Below are positions 26,161 through 34,948 of a DNA stretch of 64,000 nt, one piece after another. Made by a program: the position numbers and the translations under genes. A model generated the notes under the pieces. That model had not been told where the DNA came from and made no database searches. It saw only the letters and a program-made list of their open reading frames with translations. The stretch comes from Caulobacter sp. Root655 (GTDB lineage Bacteria > Pseudomonadota > Alphaproteobacteria > Caulobacterales > Caulobacteraceae), in NCBI RefSeq assembly GCF_001427665.1, contig NZ_LMHC01000021.1, positions 124,001 through 188,000 of the forward strand, read 5' to 3'. The stretch's first letter is position 1. Each line of letters begins with the position of its first letter.

Positions 26161-27615
26161 ATGCGCTCCGTCTTCCTTCGGACCCTTCCCGCGGTCGCCG
26201 GCGTCGCCGTGCTGGGCGGTTGCGCGATCGGTCCCAACTATGTGGCGCCAACGATCGCCGCGCCGTCCGCCTTCATGGGGCAGGCCGCCGTCGTCGCCAG
26301 GCCGGCCCTGGCCGCGCCGGTCGATGCGTGGTGGCGCGGCTTCAACGATCCCGTCCTCGACAGGATGGTCGATCGGGCCCTGGCCCAGAACCTCGACTTG
26401 GCGCAGGCCGCGGCCCGCGTGACGCAAGCACGGGCGGGCCTGGGCGCGGCGACCGCCGCCCTGCTACCCTCGGCGTCGATCGAGGCGCGCGGCGCCCAGG
26501 CCCATGCCTCCACCCAGACGCCGACCGGGCGCCTGCTGGCCGCCACGCCCAACTTCGATCGCGACGGGGCGCTCTACGAGGCCAATGTCGTCGCCGGCTG
26601 GGAACTGGACGTCTTCGGCGGCTCGCGTCGCGACCAGGAGGCGGCCCGCGCCCAATACGAGGGCGCGCGAGCCGGTGTCGCCGCCGCGCGACTGGCGGTC
26701 GCCGCCCAGACCGCCGACACCTACATGCTGGTTCGCGGGCTCCAGGCCCGTTTGGCCGTCGCCCGCCGGCAGGTGGAGACGCAAAGCCGGCTGGTCGAGA
26801 CGGTCCGCCTGCAGCGCGCTCAGGGCGTCGCGGCCGAGCTTCAGCTCAACCAGGCGCTCGGCGCTCTCCAGCAGACCCGGGCCAGCATACCCGTCCTCGA
26901 GGAGGGCCTGGATGCGGCGCTCAACGCCATGGACGTGCTGCTGGGCGCGCAGCCAGGGACCTATCGCGCCGAACTGGCCGTGACGGCCCCGATCCCGGCC
27001 GCGCCGGGCTTGGCGGAGGCCGGCGGGCCGGCCGAGCTGCTGCGGCGCCGTCCCGACCTCGTGGTGGCCGAGCAGCGGCTGCGGGCGAGCAATGCGCGGG
27101 TCGGTTCGGCGCTGTCGCAATACTTTCCGAAACTGTCCCTGAGCGGCCTCGCCGGCACGGCCACCACGACCAGCAACACCCTCTTCGAGAGCCCCGCGTC
27201 GCAAGCCCAGGGCGTCCTTGGTCTTCGATGGCGTCTCTTCGACTTCGGCCGGGTCGGCGCCGAGGTCAGCGCCGCGCGCGGCCAGAAAGCCGAAGCGCTG
27301 GCGGCCTATCAGCAGTCGGTCCTGCGCGCGACCGAAGACGTGGAGAATGCGTTCTCCAGTCTCGTCAAGCGCGAGGACCAGGAGCGTGTCCTGGCCGACG
27401 GCGAGGCGTCGCTGGCCCAGGCAAGAGACGCCTCCAAGGCCGCCTACGACGCCGGTGTCGTCAGTCTTGTCGAGGTGCTCGACGCCGATGCGCGCCTGCT
27501 GTCGGCCCGGGACGCCAGAGTTCAGGCTCGCATGGAGGCGGCCCGCGCTTCCATCCGGTCGTTCCAGGCCCTGGGCGGCGGCTGGCGCGAAACGGCAGGA
27601 GCCGGCGCCGGCTAG
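26161..27615 (+). CDS. RND outer-membrane factor lipoprotein, NodT family
   Basis: A 484-residue outer-membrane efflux channel. The lipobox LGGC (residues 18-21) and the following AIGPNYVAPT are typical of NodT/OprM lipoproteins. Two OEP repeats of long helices are visible, the second starting ELLRRRPDLVVAEQRLRASN, a strongly conserved family motif. It completes the tripartite pump encoded on the opposite strand. Divergent from tetR with the inverted repeat at 26108-26135 in its promoter. Confidence 0.95.
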   Translation: MRSVFLRTLPAVAGVAVLGGCAIGPNYVAPTIAAPSAFMGQAAVVARPALAAPVDAWWRGFNDPVLDRMVDRALAQNLDLAQAAARVTQARAGLGAATAALLPSASIEARGAQAHASTQTPTGRLLAATPNFDRDGALYEANVVAGWELDVFGGSRRDQEAARAQYEGARAGVAAARLAVAAQTADTYMLVRGLQARLAVARRQVETQSRLVETVRLQRAQGVAAELQLNQALGALQQTRASIPVLEEGLDAALNAMDVLLGAQPGTYRAELAVTAPIPAAPGLAEAGGPAELLRRRPDLVVAEQRLRASNARVGSALSQYFPKLSLSGLAGTATTTSNTLFESPASQAQGVLGLRWRLFDFGRVGAEVSAARGQKAEALAAYQQSVLRATEDVENAFSSLVKREDQERVLADGEASLAQARDASKAAYDAGVVSLVEVLDADARLLSARDARVQARMEAARASIRSFQALGGGWRETAGAGAG

Positions 27616-27656
27616 TCCCGCTGTCGCCGATCTCAACGATCGCGGCAATGACAAAA

Positions 27657-27673
27657 TTGGGAATATATTCCTA
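27657..27673 (-). repeat. GGAATATATTCC motif, exact 17-base match to 18548-18564
   Basis: TTGGGAATATATTCCTA, the exact reverse complement of the 17-mer at 18548-18564 and close to TGGGAAAATTTTCCTA at 4465-4480. It lies in an AT-richer 188-base gap between the outer-membrane factor and the resolvase gene. Confidence 0.55.
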
Positions 27674-27754
27674 TTTTCGGTGAGTTGCAAGATTGGCCGT
27701 TTGTGAAAGGGCGGCGCACAAGTAGCCAGGGCAGGGACTAGCATCTTTCGAAAA

Positions 27755-27779
27755 CCTCTTTCATAACTTAGTTGAAAGG
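27755..27779. promoter_or_regulatory. Candidate resolvase binding subsite (res-like)
   Basis: CCTCTTTCA and TGAAAGG form an inverted repeat with a nine-base spacer 25 bases upstream of the resolvase ATG; another half-site TGAAAGG follows at 27791-27797. Serine resolvases normally act at such repeats next to their own gene. Full res organisation is not established. Confidence 0.4.
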
Positions 27780-27803
27780 CAACCGGTTTTTGAAAGGACC
27801 GCC

Positions 27804-28424
27804 ATGCTCATCGGCTATGCGCGGGTGTCCAAGGGGGACGACCAATCGACGGCCGCGCAGAAGCGCGCCCTTACGGACGCGGGGTGCGAGCGCCTGTTCG
27901 AAGAGGCCGCCAGCGGTGGCCGATGGGACCGGCCTCAGCTGCACCGGATGCTCGATCAACTGAGGTCCGGCGACGTCGTCGTGGTGTGGAAACTCGACCG
28001 TCTATCCCGTTCCTTGAAAGACCTTTTGCACATTCTGGAGAAGGTCGACGCCGCCAGCGCCGGCTTCCGCTCCCTGACGGAAAGCATCGACACGACGACG
28101 CCCGCGGGCCGCATGATGATGCACATGGTCGGCAGCTTCGCCGAGTTCGAACGCGCCATGATCCGCGAGCGCACCAACGCCGGTTTGGCCGAGGCGAGGG
28201 CCGCGGGGCGCATCGGTGGCCGCCGCCCAAAACTCTCCCCGGCGCAGCGCGCGGACGTCGTCGAGAATGTGACCTCTGGACGTAAGTCGGCGGCTGAAAT
28301 GGCCAGGCTCTACCGCGTCAGCGAACCGACCATCAGCCGCATCCTTTCGGTAGCAAGGGCTTTGACCTCAAACCCCGCGACTGACTCCAAACTCGCCGAA
28401 ACTGACCCCAAAATCCGCGACTAA
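27804..28424 (+). CDS. Serine recombinase (resolvase/invertase), 3' end replaced by transposon end
   Basis: A 206-residue resolvase. The catalytic Ser is S9 in MLIGYARVSKGD; KLDRLSRSLKDLLHILE and FAEFERAMIRERTNAGLAEA are the conserved catalytic and dimer-helix motifs; a C-terminal HTH follows (KSAAEMARLYRVSEPTISRI). An AAAGGA site precedes the ATG. The normal end would be near LSVARA at residue 186; the last 20 residues (TSNPATDSKLAETDPKIRD) are encoded by the repeat array of the transposon's left end. So either the transposon landed in this gene or the gene evolved to end there. It could resolve cointegrates formed by a TnsA-less transposase. Confidence 0.9.
   Translation: MLIGYARVSKGDDQSTAAQKRALTDAGCERLFEEAASGGRWDRPQLHRMLDQLRSGDVVVVWKLDRLSRSLKDLLHILEKVDAASAGFRSLTESIDTTTPAGRMMMHMVGSFAEFERAMIRERTNAGLAEARAAGRIGGRRPKLSPAQRADVVENVTSGRKSAAEMARLYRVSEPTISRILSVARALTSNPATDSKLAETDPKIRD
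28361..28421 (+). repeat. Left-end transposase-binding repeats (three copies)
   Basis: Copies start at 28361 (TTTGACCTCAAACCCCGCGA), 28380 (ACTGACTCCAAACTCGCCGA) and 28401 (ACTGACCCCAAAATCCGCGA), nearly end to end. The 15-mer ACTGACTCCAAACTC is identical in the terminal right-end copy. Closely packed copies at one end and spaced ones at the other mirror Tn7's asymmetric ends. Confidence 0.85.
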
Positions 28425-28636
28425 CTTTTCGCTGTTCGGAACGCTCCCGACAGAAGGCTCTGGGTGCCGCGATGGCGCGCTGAGGCGACAAGCTCCCGGA
28501 ACGTTTCGAGACTGCGTCTGAAAATCTCGCCTGGGCCAGTTTCGCCGTCGATCATCGCATGACGGCCTGGGGGCAGGCCCTCTATGATTTGGAGCGCAAG
28601 CCCTTCCCGGAGGCGCGCGTCGATGGTGAGGACGCA

Positions 28637-31600
28637 GTGGCTAAAGAAGGTACCTCGACCGGAGGACAGATCAATGTCGCGGGCATCCTATACCAGATGC
28701 TGGTCAGTTTGGCCGACGGCATAGAAACGACTGTCTCGGCCCATGCCTTCACCAGCGCGTCGCCGGTCGTGCTGCAGGTGGAGCCGTTTGACGGCGGAGA
28801 CGTGCAAATCACTGCCACACAACGGCTCGTGATCCAGATCAAGACGCGCGTCCATCATCGCCGCTGGACCTCCGGTGCCATCATCAGCGACGTTCTTCCC
28901 GACCTCTTTCGGGCAGTAGGACCACGAGCGGACGATCGCTACCAGTTCGTCACAGACAACGACGCCGGATGTGAGGATTTTCGGCGTTTCCTTCGTTGGT
29001 TCAGGGCACGCCAAACCGCGCCAGACACTCCCTCGGAAACGTTCAGGTTGGGGAAGGGCGGTAAGCAGGTGTCCGCCGAGACTCTGCTTGAAGCGGTCGC
29101 CAGTAAACTCGATCCCGACGGGACAAAGAAAGTTCGGGTCGACCAGCTTCTCGGCGCGCTCGAAATTGTTCGTCGCAACAAATTCGACCTCGTCCGAACC
29201 ATCCATCGCTGCCTCGAACCGCTGGTCGAGCGCCCTGAGGACATCCGACACAAGAGAAAGCAGCTAATTGGCGAACTCGTTGAGCTCGGCGCAGGCGGGG
29301 CCAGAGTCACGACCTCCGAACTGCTGGACAAGGCAGACTTAGATCCGCGCCGACTGTTGTTGAAGTCATGGCTTCCGCAGCTCTTGTACCGAAAGCTTGC
29401 TACTTTCGCTAAGGCGCTCAACTACGATCGCGAAAAGGACGTCAGAGCAGCGCTTGCCCCGCCAAGGCGGCCGATGACGGTGCTGCGCGGCGAGTCCGGG
29501 CTGGGCAAGAGTTGGCGGCTATGCGCACTGGCCATGACCATGGCGGCGGAGGGCAAGCTCGTGGTCCTGGTTCGGGCGACCGCGGACGTGGACGCGCTGC
29601 GCGCTCGGATCGCCACCACGATCTGGAACCCGATCTACAGCAACTTGGCGCCCCTCTCATCGATCGCTGAGCGCCTGCGCCCCAAGTTCGCCGACGCGCG
29701 AGGTGTCTGGCTGACGGTGTTCCTTGACGACTTGAACGATCCTGAACTCGCTAGGCGCATCGTGGATGACGACTGGGCGGGGCTAGGCATTGACGTGGTC
29801 GCCTCGTGTCAAACGCCGACGGCCGACTGGCTGAGCCACTCGGCCGCCGCGCCCGAGATCGTCGACGTACCAGCCTTTAATATCGAAGAGTTGGTCCGCT
29901 ACCTCGAGGCGCATGGGGTCGACTATGATGCGTTGGCGGATGATGTGTTCGAACTGCTCTTCAAGCCGGTGCTCGCCCGACTGTTTTGCCTGCTGCCGCG
30001 CGGCATCTCGCTCCGGGCCGAGACCGAGTACGAGTTGATGAACAGCTTCTGGTCGCTCGCCGCCCGGGAGCGGCCAAACCAGATCCGTCACCCGTTCGAC
30101 TTGGACAGACTGCAGCTAGTCATCGCCGACATGTTGACTGCACCGGCGACCTATCCATGGCCGCCGTCGTCCTTTGTCCGCACGATTGATGACGCTGCAG
30201 TTTTTCGCTTAATGGAATGCGGCATCGTCGAACTCGACGGCGAGCGCCGACTATCGATGACGCACGACCGGCTGCTGAACTGGGCCACGGCGGCCCACCT
30301 GGCCAGTCACGCTGTCGACCAGAACTTGCCGGCGTCTGAACTCGTCTTGCTCGTCGAGCGGATCGATAGTCTCGAGACGGTCAGCGGCGTCAGGATCGGC
30401 GGGCGCCTCGGCTATGTTTTGCTGGATCTGCTCTGGTTGTCGTTGGGCCCAGGCCGGCGCACGCCCGCGCAGGTGGCCGAGTTCCTTCTAGCCTATATGC
30501 GACGACCCGACTTCGACCGCTACGATCACGATTTCTTTCGCAAGTCGCTTCCGACGCTTGGGTCTCGCGCCGTGCCCTTGCTGCAGGCCATGGCCGAGAC
30601 GCCGTTGGCTGGCGAGCGCGAAAGTTTCTGGCCGGCCTGGATTGCTGAAGCCCTACGCAACGTGGCCAATGACGCATGGGATGACGTCCGCGCGGCAGCG
30701 GTCGCGCTGTTCCGCAGCGGTGACGAGGCCAGAGCCGAAATCGCGCTGCGCGTGATGACCAAGGTGGGCGCGGGCGAACTCGTCGAGGACCTGTTCCAAT
30801 TGAACATGCGGCGCAAGGCGGACCTGGACGGCGCGGCGGGGAATGACAGGCTCGATGTCATCCAGGCCAAGGAGCGCGCTTTCGCCGCCTTCGCTCGGTC
30901 AGTCGAGCAGGAGCCCGCCTGGCTGGATCGGAAGATCGCCAACGTGGCCGTGCGTTCGCAGGCCGAACAATTGCTTTGGGCCCTGCTTCGGCTCGATCGC
31001 CGCGCAGCCCTCCCAATCTGGCGGCATCACCGTGAGCACCTGTTCGCGGTGATCGGCCCAGGGTGTCGGGTTCTGCCGAGAGCGATCCGTACCTTCGCTG
31101 AACCCGAAGATCGCACCCGTTTGCACCTGCCCTCGCCAGAAGGGGCCGAACACCTCCACGGGGCGGTGACCCTCGATGCGATCGCCAGGCTGGATCCGGC
31201 CGGCGCGGTCAATATCCTTGCCAGTGGCCTGGGTCGGAGCCAAGGCCTCGATCTCTGGGGCACGGAGAACTGGTGGATGCCCGGGCTTCACCATCGGGCG
31301 GGCGCGGCGCTCACCGCGGCGCTCAGGGGGAGGGCCGAGCGTGGTGGCCGGATCGGCGTTGGGACGCGCCTGGCGCAGCGCTACGGCTCGAGCACGGAAT
31401 TCATCGACGCCGAAGCGGTGGACCTGATCCTCGACGACCTTGAACTCCTGGCCTCGGATACCGCGATCCCTCGCGAAGACCGCTTGAATCGTGCCTATCA
31501 ACCGCTTCGGACATTGTCGTCGCTGCAAACCCTGGCCACGCTCGATCGGGTGGCTGGGCGTCGCGGCTCTCGCCTGGAACGAGTGCTCGCCGATTTCGCC

Positions 31601-33181
31601 ATCGACCGCCCCCCGCGAGATTCCCGCAACGTCGATCACGAAGGCGAAATGATCGCGCATCTACTGGCCGTGATGGGGGGCGAGGGCTATGACCGCTTGG
31701 TGCTCGCCCAGATTACTAGCAGCGGCAGGACGACCGCCGAATACGGCTTCAGACATGCGCTATGGACCTCGACGAATGCCATCGGCCTTGAGTTAGAGCG
31801 CCTAGCGGTGGAGCGGCAGGGCGGGGACGATCAGGACCAACCGTATTACCTGATGCAGGCGCTGGCGTCGCATGGGCGGGACGCGGGGCTGGCGCGGCTG
31901 GTTGAGGATCGAACCCCCGTTTACACCCACGCAGTCGACATCCGCCAGGCCAGGCAGGGCGACGCCGGAGGGCTTTCCGAGCAGATCCGCGCCAGAGTGG
32001 CCTCGGGCGATCCCGACGAACAGGTGCGCGCCTTGGACATGTCGCACTTCCTCGACGGGGATCTGGCACTCGATCTGACGCGGCCGTTGATCGCTAGCGC
32101 CGCGCCCGGTGGTCCGGTGGCCAGCGCCCTGCTAACGCAACACTTTCACCGGTCGCGCTATGATCCGAGCCTGCTGCCGAAAATCGAGCCGTTTCTCGGT
32201 AGCGCCAACGAAACCGCAACTTTGGCGGCGCTGCACCTTGCGTTGCATGGAGACGCCACCGGCCGGGCGGGTGCTACTGCCTGGCTCGGCGCGCACGGTC
32301 TTCAGGACCCCCAATGGCGAGCTGTGCAGGCGGCGCTGGCCTTGCTAGATCATGAGGATAGTCGCCAGGACGCAATCCATTTCCTGCGCCGCTACCGTGA
32401 TCGGAATCGATATTTCGATCACTTCAACGCCGACGTCCTCGATGCGCTGGCCAATCACGGCGACCAGGACGCCGCCGAGCAACTGGCGAACCTCGCCTTC
32501 GGAGGCAAGGCTAGGGACGAGAGCGCGGTGGCGAATGCGGTCCGGATGGTCGCGCGTAGGAACGCCCCTGGCGCGTTTCGGGCCGCGCGCCGCCTTTTCG
32601 TCCGATCGGGGCGCCTTGAGGCGGCGCGGCTCTTGATGGACACCGATCCGGCCCGAGCCGTGGCCGAGTTGATGGCCGCCTATGTCGGCGCGAATCTGCC
32701 AAGGCGGCTCGCGATCGCCCGTACGCTGCGATGGGGAGCGCCCCGCGATATGCTCCTGCCGGCCTTAGCCGTGCTCGCGCTTTCGCCCGAGGCGGTTGAG
32801 CGCCAGATGGCGGCGGAGATCGCTGGTTGGCTGCCGCATAGCGACGCCCTCGCATGGTTGGAGGCGTTGAGCTTGGATCCTGTGCAAGCGGTGGAGGAGG
32901 CGGCTTTGGCGGCCCTTTTGCGCCGCGCGGCGAATGCGGAGGGGCAGGCGTTGCTCGGGGCGCTGGCGCATCAACCCAAGCCCCGGCAATGGGCATACCT
33001 GCACGTGATCATCGATAATATTGACCCCCATCTCCTCGTGCATACGAAAGATTCGCTCGCTATTCGACCCGCCTTGGCCAGCCTGCCGGAGGAGTTTGCG
33101 ATAGAGGCGCAACGTCTGATCAATCGCCGACGTCAGGAGCTCGAGCGAAAGGAAGCCGCCTTGGCGCGCAAGGAGGAGTAG
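28637..33181 (+). CDS. Avs-like defence protein: Cap4-type nuclease, STAND ATPase, helical-repeat sensor
   Basis: A protein of about 1514 residues. The N-terminus (GGQINVAGILYQMLVSLADG) and a D-x(11)-QxK pattern (GGDVQI ... LVIQIKTR; D55, Q67, K69) match PD-(D/E)XK nucleases of the Cap4/DUF4297 type. A P-loop GESGLGKS (285-292) and Walker B VFLDD (361-365) mark a STAND-type NTPase. The remaining roughly 1000 residues are Ala/Leu-rich helical repeats of HEAT/TPR character. This three-part layout is that of Avs (AVAST) proteins, which sense a phage protein with the repeats and then cut DNA. The GTG start follows GGTGAGG; an ATG 78 bases upstream (28559) has no such site. First cargo gene inside the transposon. 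Confidence 0.75.
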   Translation: MAKEGTSTGGQINVAGILYQMLVSLADGIETTVSAHAFTSASPVVLQVEPFDGGDVQITATQRLVIQIKTRVHHRRWTSGAIISDVLPDLFRAVGPRADDRYQFVTDNDAGCEDFRRFLRWFRARQTAPDTPSETFRLGKGGKQVSAETLLEAVASKLDPDGTKKVRVDQLLGALEIVRRNKFDLVRTIHRCLEPLVERPEDIRHKRKQLIGELVELGAGGARVTTSELLDKADLDPRRLLLKSWLPQLLYRKLATFAKALNYDREKDVRAALAPPRRPMTVLRGESGLGKSWRLCALAMTMAAEGKLVVLVRATADVDALRARIATTIWNPIYSNLAPLSSIAERLRPKFADARGVWLTVFLDDLNDPELARRIVDDDWAGLGIDVVASCQTPTADWLSHSAAAPEIVDVPAFNIEELVRYLEAHGVDYDALADDVFELLFKPVLARLFCLLPRGISLRAETEYELMNSFWSLAARERPNQIRHPFDLDRLQLVIADMLTAPATYPWPPSSFVRTIDDAAVFRLMECGIVELDGERRLSMTHDRLLNWATAAHLASHAVDQNLPASELVLLVERIDSLETVSGVRIGGRLGYVLLDLLWLSLGPGRRTPAQVAEFLLAYMRRPDFDRYDHDFFRKSLPTLGSRAVPLLQAMAETPLAGERESFWPAWIAEALRNVANDAWDDVRAAAVALFRSGDEARAEIALRVMTKVGAGELVEDLFQLNMRRKADLDGAAGNDRLDVIQAKERAFAAFARSVEQEPAWLDRKIANVAVRSQAEQLLWALLRLDRRAALPIWRHHREHLFAVIGPGCRVLPRAIRTFAEPEDRTRLHLPSPEGAEHLHGAVTLDAIARLDPAGAVNILASGLGRSQGLDLWGTENWWMPGLHHRAGAALTAALRGRAERGGRIGVGTRLAQRYGSSTEFIDAEAVDLILDDLELLASDTAIPREDRLNRAYQPLRTLSSLQTLATLDRVAGRRGSRLERVLADFAIDRPPRDSRNVDHEGEMIAHLLAVMGGEGYDRLVLAQITSSGRTTAEYGFRHALWTSTNAIGLELERLAVERQGGDDQDQPYYLMQALASHGRDAGLARLVEDRTPVYTHAVDIRQARQGDAGGLSEQIRARVASGDPDEQVRALDMSHFLDGDLALDLTRPLIASAAPGGPVASALLTQHFHRSRYDPSLLPKIEPFLGSANETATLAALHLALHGDATGRAGATAWLGAHGLQDPQWRAVQAALALLDHEDSRQDAIHFLRRYRDRNRYFDHFNADVLDALANHGDQDAAEQLANLAFGGKARDESAVANAVRMVARRNAPGAFRAARRLFVRSGRLEAARLLMDTDPARAVAELMAAYVGANLPRRLAIARTLRWGAPRDMLLPALAVLALSPEAVERQMAAEIAGWLPHSDALAWLEALSLDPVQAVEEAALAALLRRAANAEGQALLGALAHQPKPRQWAYLHVIIDNIDPHLLVHTKDSLAIRPALASLPEEFAIEAQRLINRRRQELERKEAALARKEE

Positions 33182-33523
33182 GCGATCTGGTCTGAGGGGA
33201 TCGGCCTGCTGGCGCAGGACGATGCGCGCGATCATTTGCGAGGCTTAGCGCTCCTGCAAATGTCTTGAGGCTGGAGGGGCGCGCATGTCCGGTATTGGCG
33301 CGATACGCAAGCTGGCGTGCTCCCTGTTTCGCGACACAGTTTTAGGACACTCAAATTCAAGTGAACTTGGGGGAGGGGGCTCCGAATACCCCAGTGCCCC
33401 GATAACCAGCGTTTTTCGGACAACGCAAAAGAGGCTCAAAGCCTGAATCTGACTCAAGGGAGACCTTGGAAAGGTCCGCTCTGAGCCGATAAGCTCGCCG
33501 CGCTACAACTTCGAAAGCCTAAG
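33182..33523. other. Intergenic region without recognised gene
   Basis: About 340 bases between the Avs-like gene and the HEPN-like gene. It is AT-richer towards 33320-33520 and probably holds the promoter of the downstream gene. No terminator hairpin with a T-run and no gene-like frame was recognised. Confidence 0.4.
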
Positions 33524-34327
33524 ATGCGCGAGATGCCGTTTACACGCCCAACATTGATGGCCGCCATAGAAGTTCATCAAGCGCACGGGCAGGCGTCGTT
33601 CAACTTGATGGTCCTCCGGCTCGGGCTCGAGGACCAAATTCCTTTAGATAACTCGCTGGCAGTCGCAAAAAAGTGTGTGTTGCTCGGACGCATAGCGATG
33701 AGCCAGGGCGCGTGCCATGTTGACACGCTGGGAGGGGCCGTCAGCTTGGCCGAGGCGATTGTGCGCGAGGCGTTGGCTTTCCTGGCGCAAGAGCAGCCAC
33801 AAAGCCAACGCCTTCTACGCGGCCTTGCCCGCGATGGTTTCGTTGTCGAATGGGTGGACGGTGAACCTCGTCTGCGTGCGGCCCTGCCTGAGCAACTTCA
33901 GCTTCCCACCACTGACGACGAGGTGCATGCCCTCCTGGATACCCTCGGCTTTAAGACGTCTGCTGGCCACCTTGCTCAAGCCATCGATGCGCACACGCGG
34001 GGAGACTGGGCGGCGGCCAATAGCCAACTGCGCACCTTCATCGAAAGCTTGTTCGACGAGATCGCCTTCGTCGCAGAACCTAGTCGCGCTCGCAACTTGC
34101 CCACCGCCGAAAATCGAAGGGCCCTGCTGGCGGAGATCGGCTTCTTGGCGACCGATCGCAACGAATGGACCGCTGACGGCAGGAACTTCATCAACGGCCT
34201 CTTCAAGATGCTTCACACTGACGGATCGCATCCGGGCCTGTCGGACGACGATCACAGCACCTTCCGTCTGCATGTGGTGCTGGTTACGGCGCGCGCCTTC
34301 CTGCGCCGTATCCACTATCGGCAGTAG
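33524..34327 (+). CDS. AbiJ/HEPN-like abortive infection protein
   Basis: A 267-residue protein. The C-terminal third (FIESLFDEIAFV ... NGLFKMLHTDGSHPGLSDDD, then HSTFRLHVVLVTARAFLRR) resembles the Abi_C/HEPN end of AbiJ-type abortive infection proteins, where the H-containing turn is part of an RNase site. The middle (AIDAHTRGDWAAANSQLRTF) is helical. The N-terminal part is unrecognised. It is convergent with, and overlaps by 44 bases, the 201-residue gene on the other strand. Likely a toxic effector triggered by infection; the trigger is unknown. The start has an in-frame alternative at codon 4. Confidence 0.6.
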   Translation: MREMPFTRPTLMAAIEVHQAHGQASFNLMVLRLGLEDQIPLDNSLAVAKKCVLLGRIAMSQGACHVDTLGGAVSLAEAIVREALAFLAQEQPQSQRLLRGLARDGFVVEWVDGEPRLRAALPEQLQLPTTDDEVHALLDTLGFKTSAGHLAQAIDAHTRGDWAAANSQLRTFIESLFDEIAFVAEPSRARNLPTAENRRALLAEIGFLATDRNEWTADGRNFINGLFKMLHTDGSHPGLSDDDHSTFRLHVVLVTARAFLRRIHYRQ

Positions 34328-34889
34328 AGACGTCGATGGTGGCCGCCTCGGCAAGCAAGAACTCAAGGCCGACCTGCGCCAGCGCGACCGGCGCCGAGGT
34401 TTCCCCCAAGTCGTAGTCGTAGCTGGCCGGCACCGCCACGACGCGGTCTCGCTCGACAATCGGCTCTAGCTTGATGTGCTCGGGGAGAAGCACAAAGAAA
34501 GGCGGCGCATCGGCAGTCAGCGGGGTGTATGTGAAGGTTCGTTCGCCGTTCGGCCCAGGTTCGCCTTCTTCCTCATGGTAGCCGCCAAACGCACCGATGG
34601 CGATCGCGCTACTCTGCAGGGTAGCAATCTCGGCCACCCCATGCTCCTCGGCGTTTCGTGCGGCCCAGAGGTAGGCGAGGGGTGGGCTGGATGCGACGCG
34701 GCTATAGCATGGGACGTAGGCCCGTCCGAGTTGCCGCTTTCCGGCGGCGTCGCAGCGATTCAGGCCGCGCCGCCAATGGGTCAGAAAGTCTTCCCAGGCC
34801 GCTCGCGCCTCCGCAAACGTCTCTGCCAAGCCGAGGGCGTTACAAGCGCTTTGCGCGCGTTGGGCTGACAGTTCAGCAGGGGTTGGCAT
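34284..34889 (-). CDS. Small protein with HEPN-type R-x4-H motif, end of methyltransferase-GHKL operon
   Basis: A 201-residue protein I do not recognise by family. The segment ARAAWEDFLTHWRRGLNRCD followed by LAYLWAARNAEEHGVAEIAT has the spacing and the R78-N-A-E-E-H83 motif (Rx4H) of HEPN RNases, so an RNA-cleaving effector role is possible. The C-terminal half is beta-rich (TFTYTPLTADAPPFFVLLPE). It is the last gene of the operon running methyltransferase, double-GHKL ATPase, receiver-like protein, this one, 59 bases after the previous stop. Start set at MPTPAELSAQ; longer frames have no better start. Its 3' end overlaps the convergent HEPN-like gene. Confidence 0.6.
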   Translation of the reverse strand: MPTPAELSAQRAQSACNALGLAETFAEARAAWEDFLTHWRRGLNRCDAAGKRQLGRAYVPCYSRVASSPPLAYLWAARNAEEHGVAEIATLQSSAIAIGAFGGYHEEEGEPGPNGERTFTYTPLTADAPPFFVLLPEHIKLEPIVERDRVVAVPASYDYDLGETSAPVALAQVGLEFLLAEAATIDVSTADSGYGAGRRAP

Positions 34890-34948
34890 CAGTGTGAAGC
34901 ATTGCCGACCTGCGCGCGCTCTGCAAGCCGCACCGCGGTGCCGGGAGC

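Noticed and set aside
27624..27648. TGTCGCCGATCTCAACG as an alternative left tip of the transposon, which would enclose the resolvase gene
   Set aside because: Begins with TGTC but matches the end repeat at only about half of positions and has no further copies next to it.
28361..28421. Spaced repeats that could suggest a CRISPR array
   Set aside because: Copies are adjacent with no spacers, diverge from each other, and match the opposite cluster at 48738-48856; they are transposon-end repeats.
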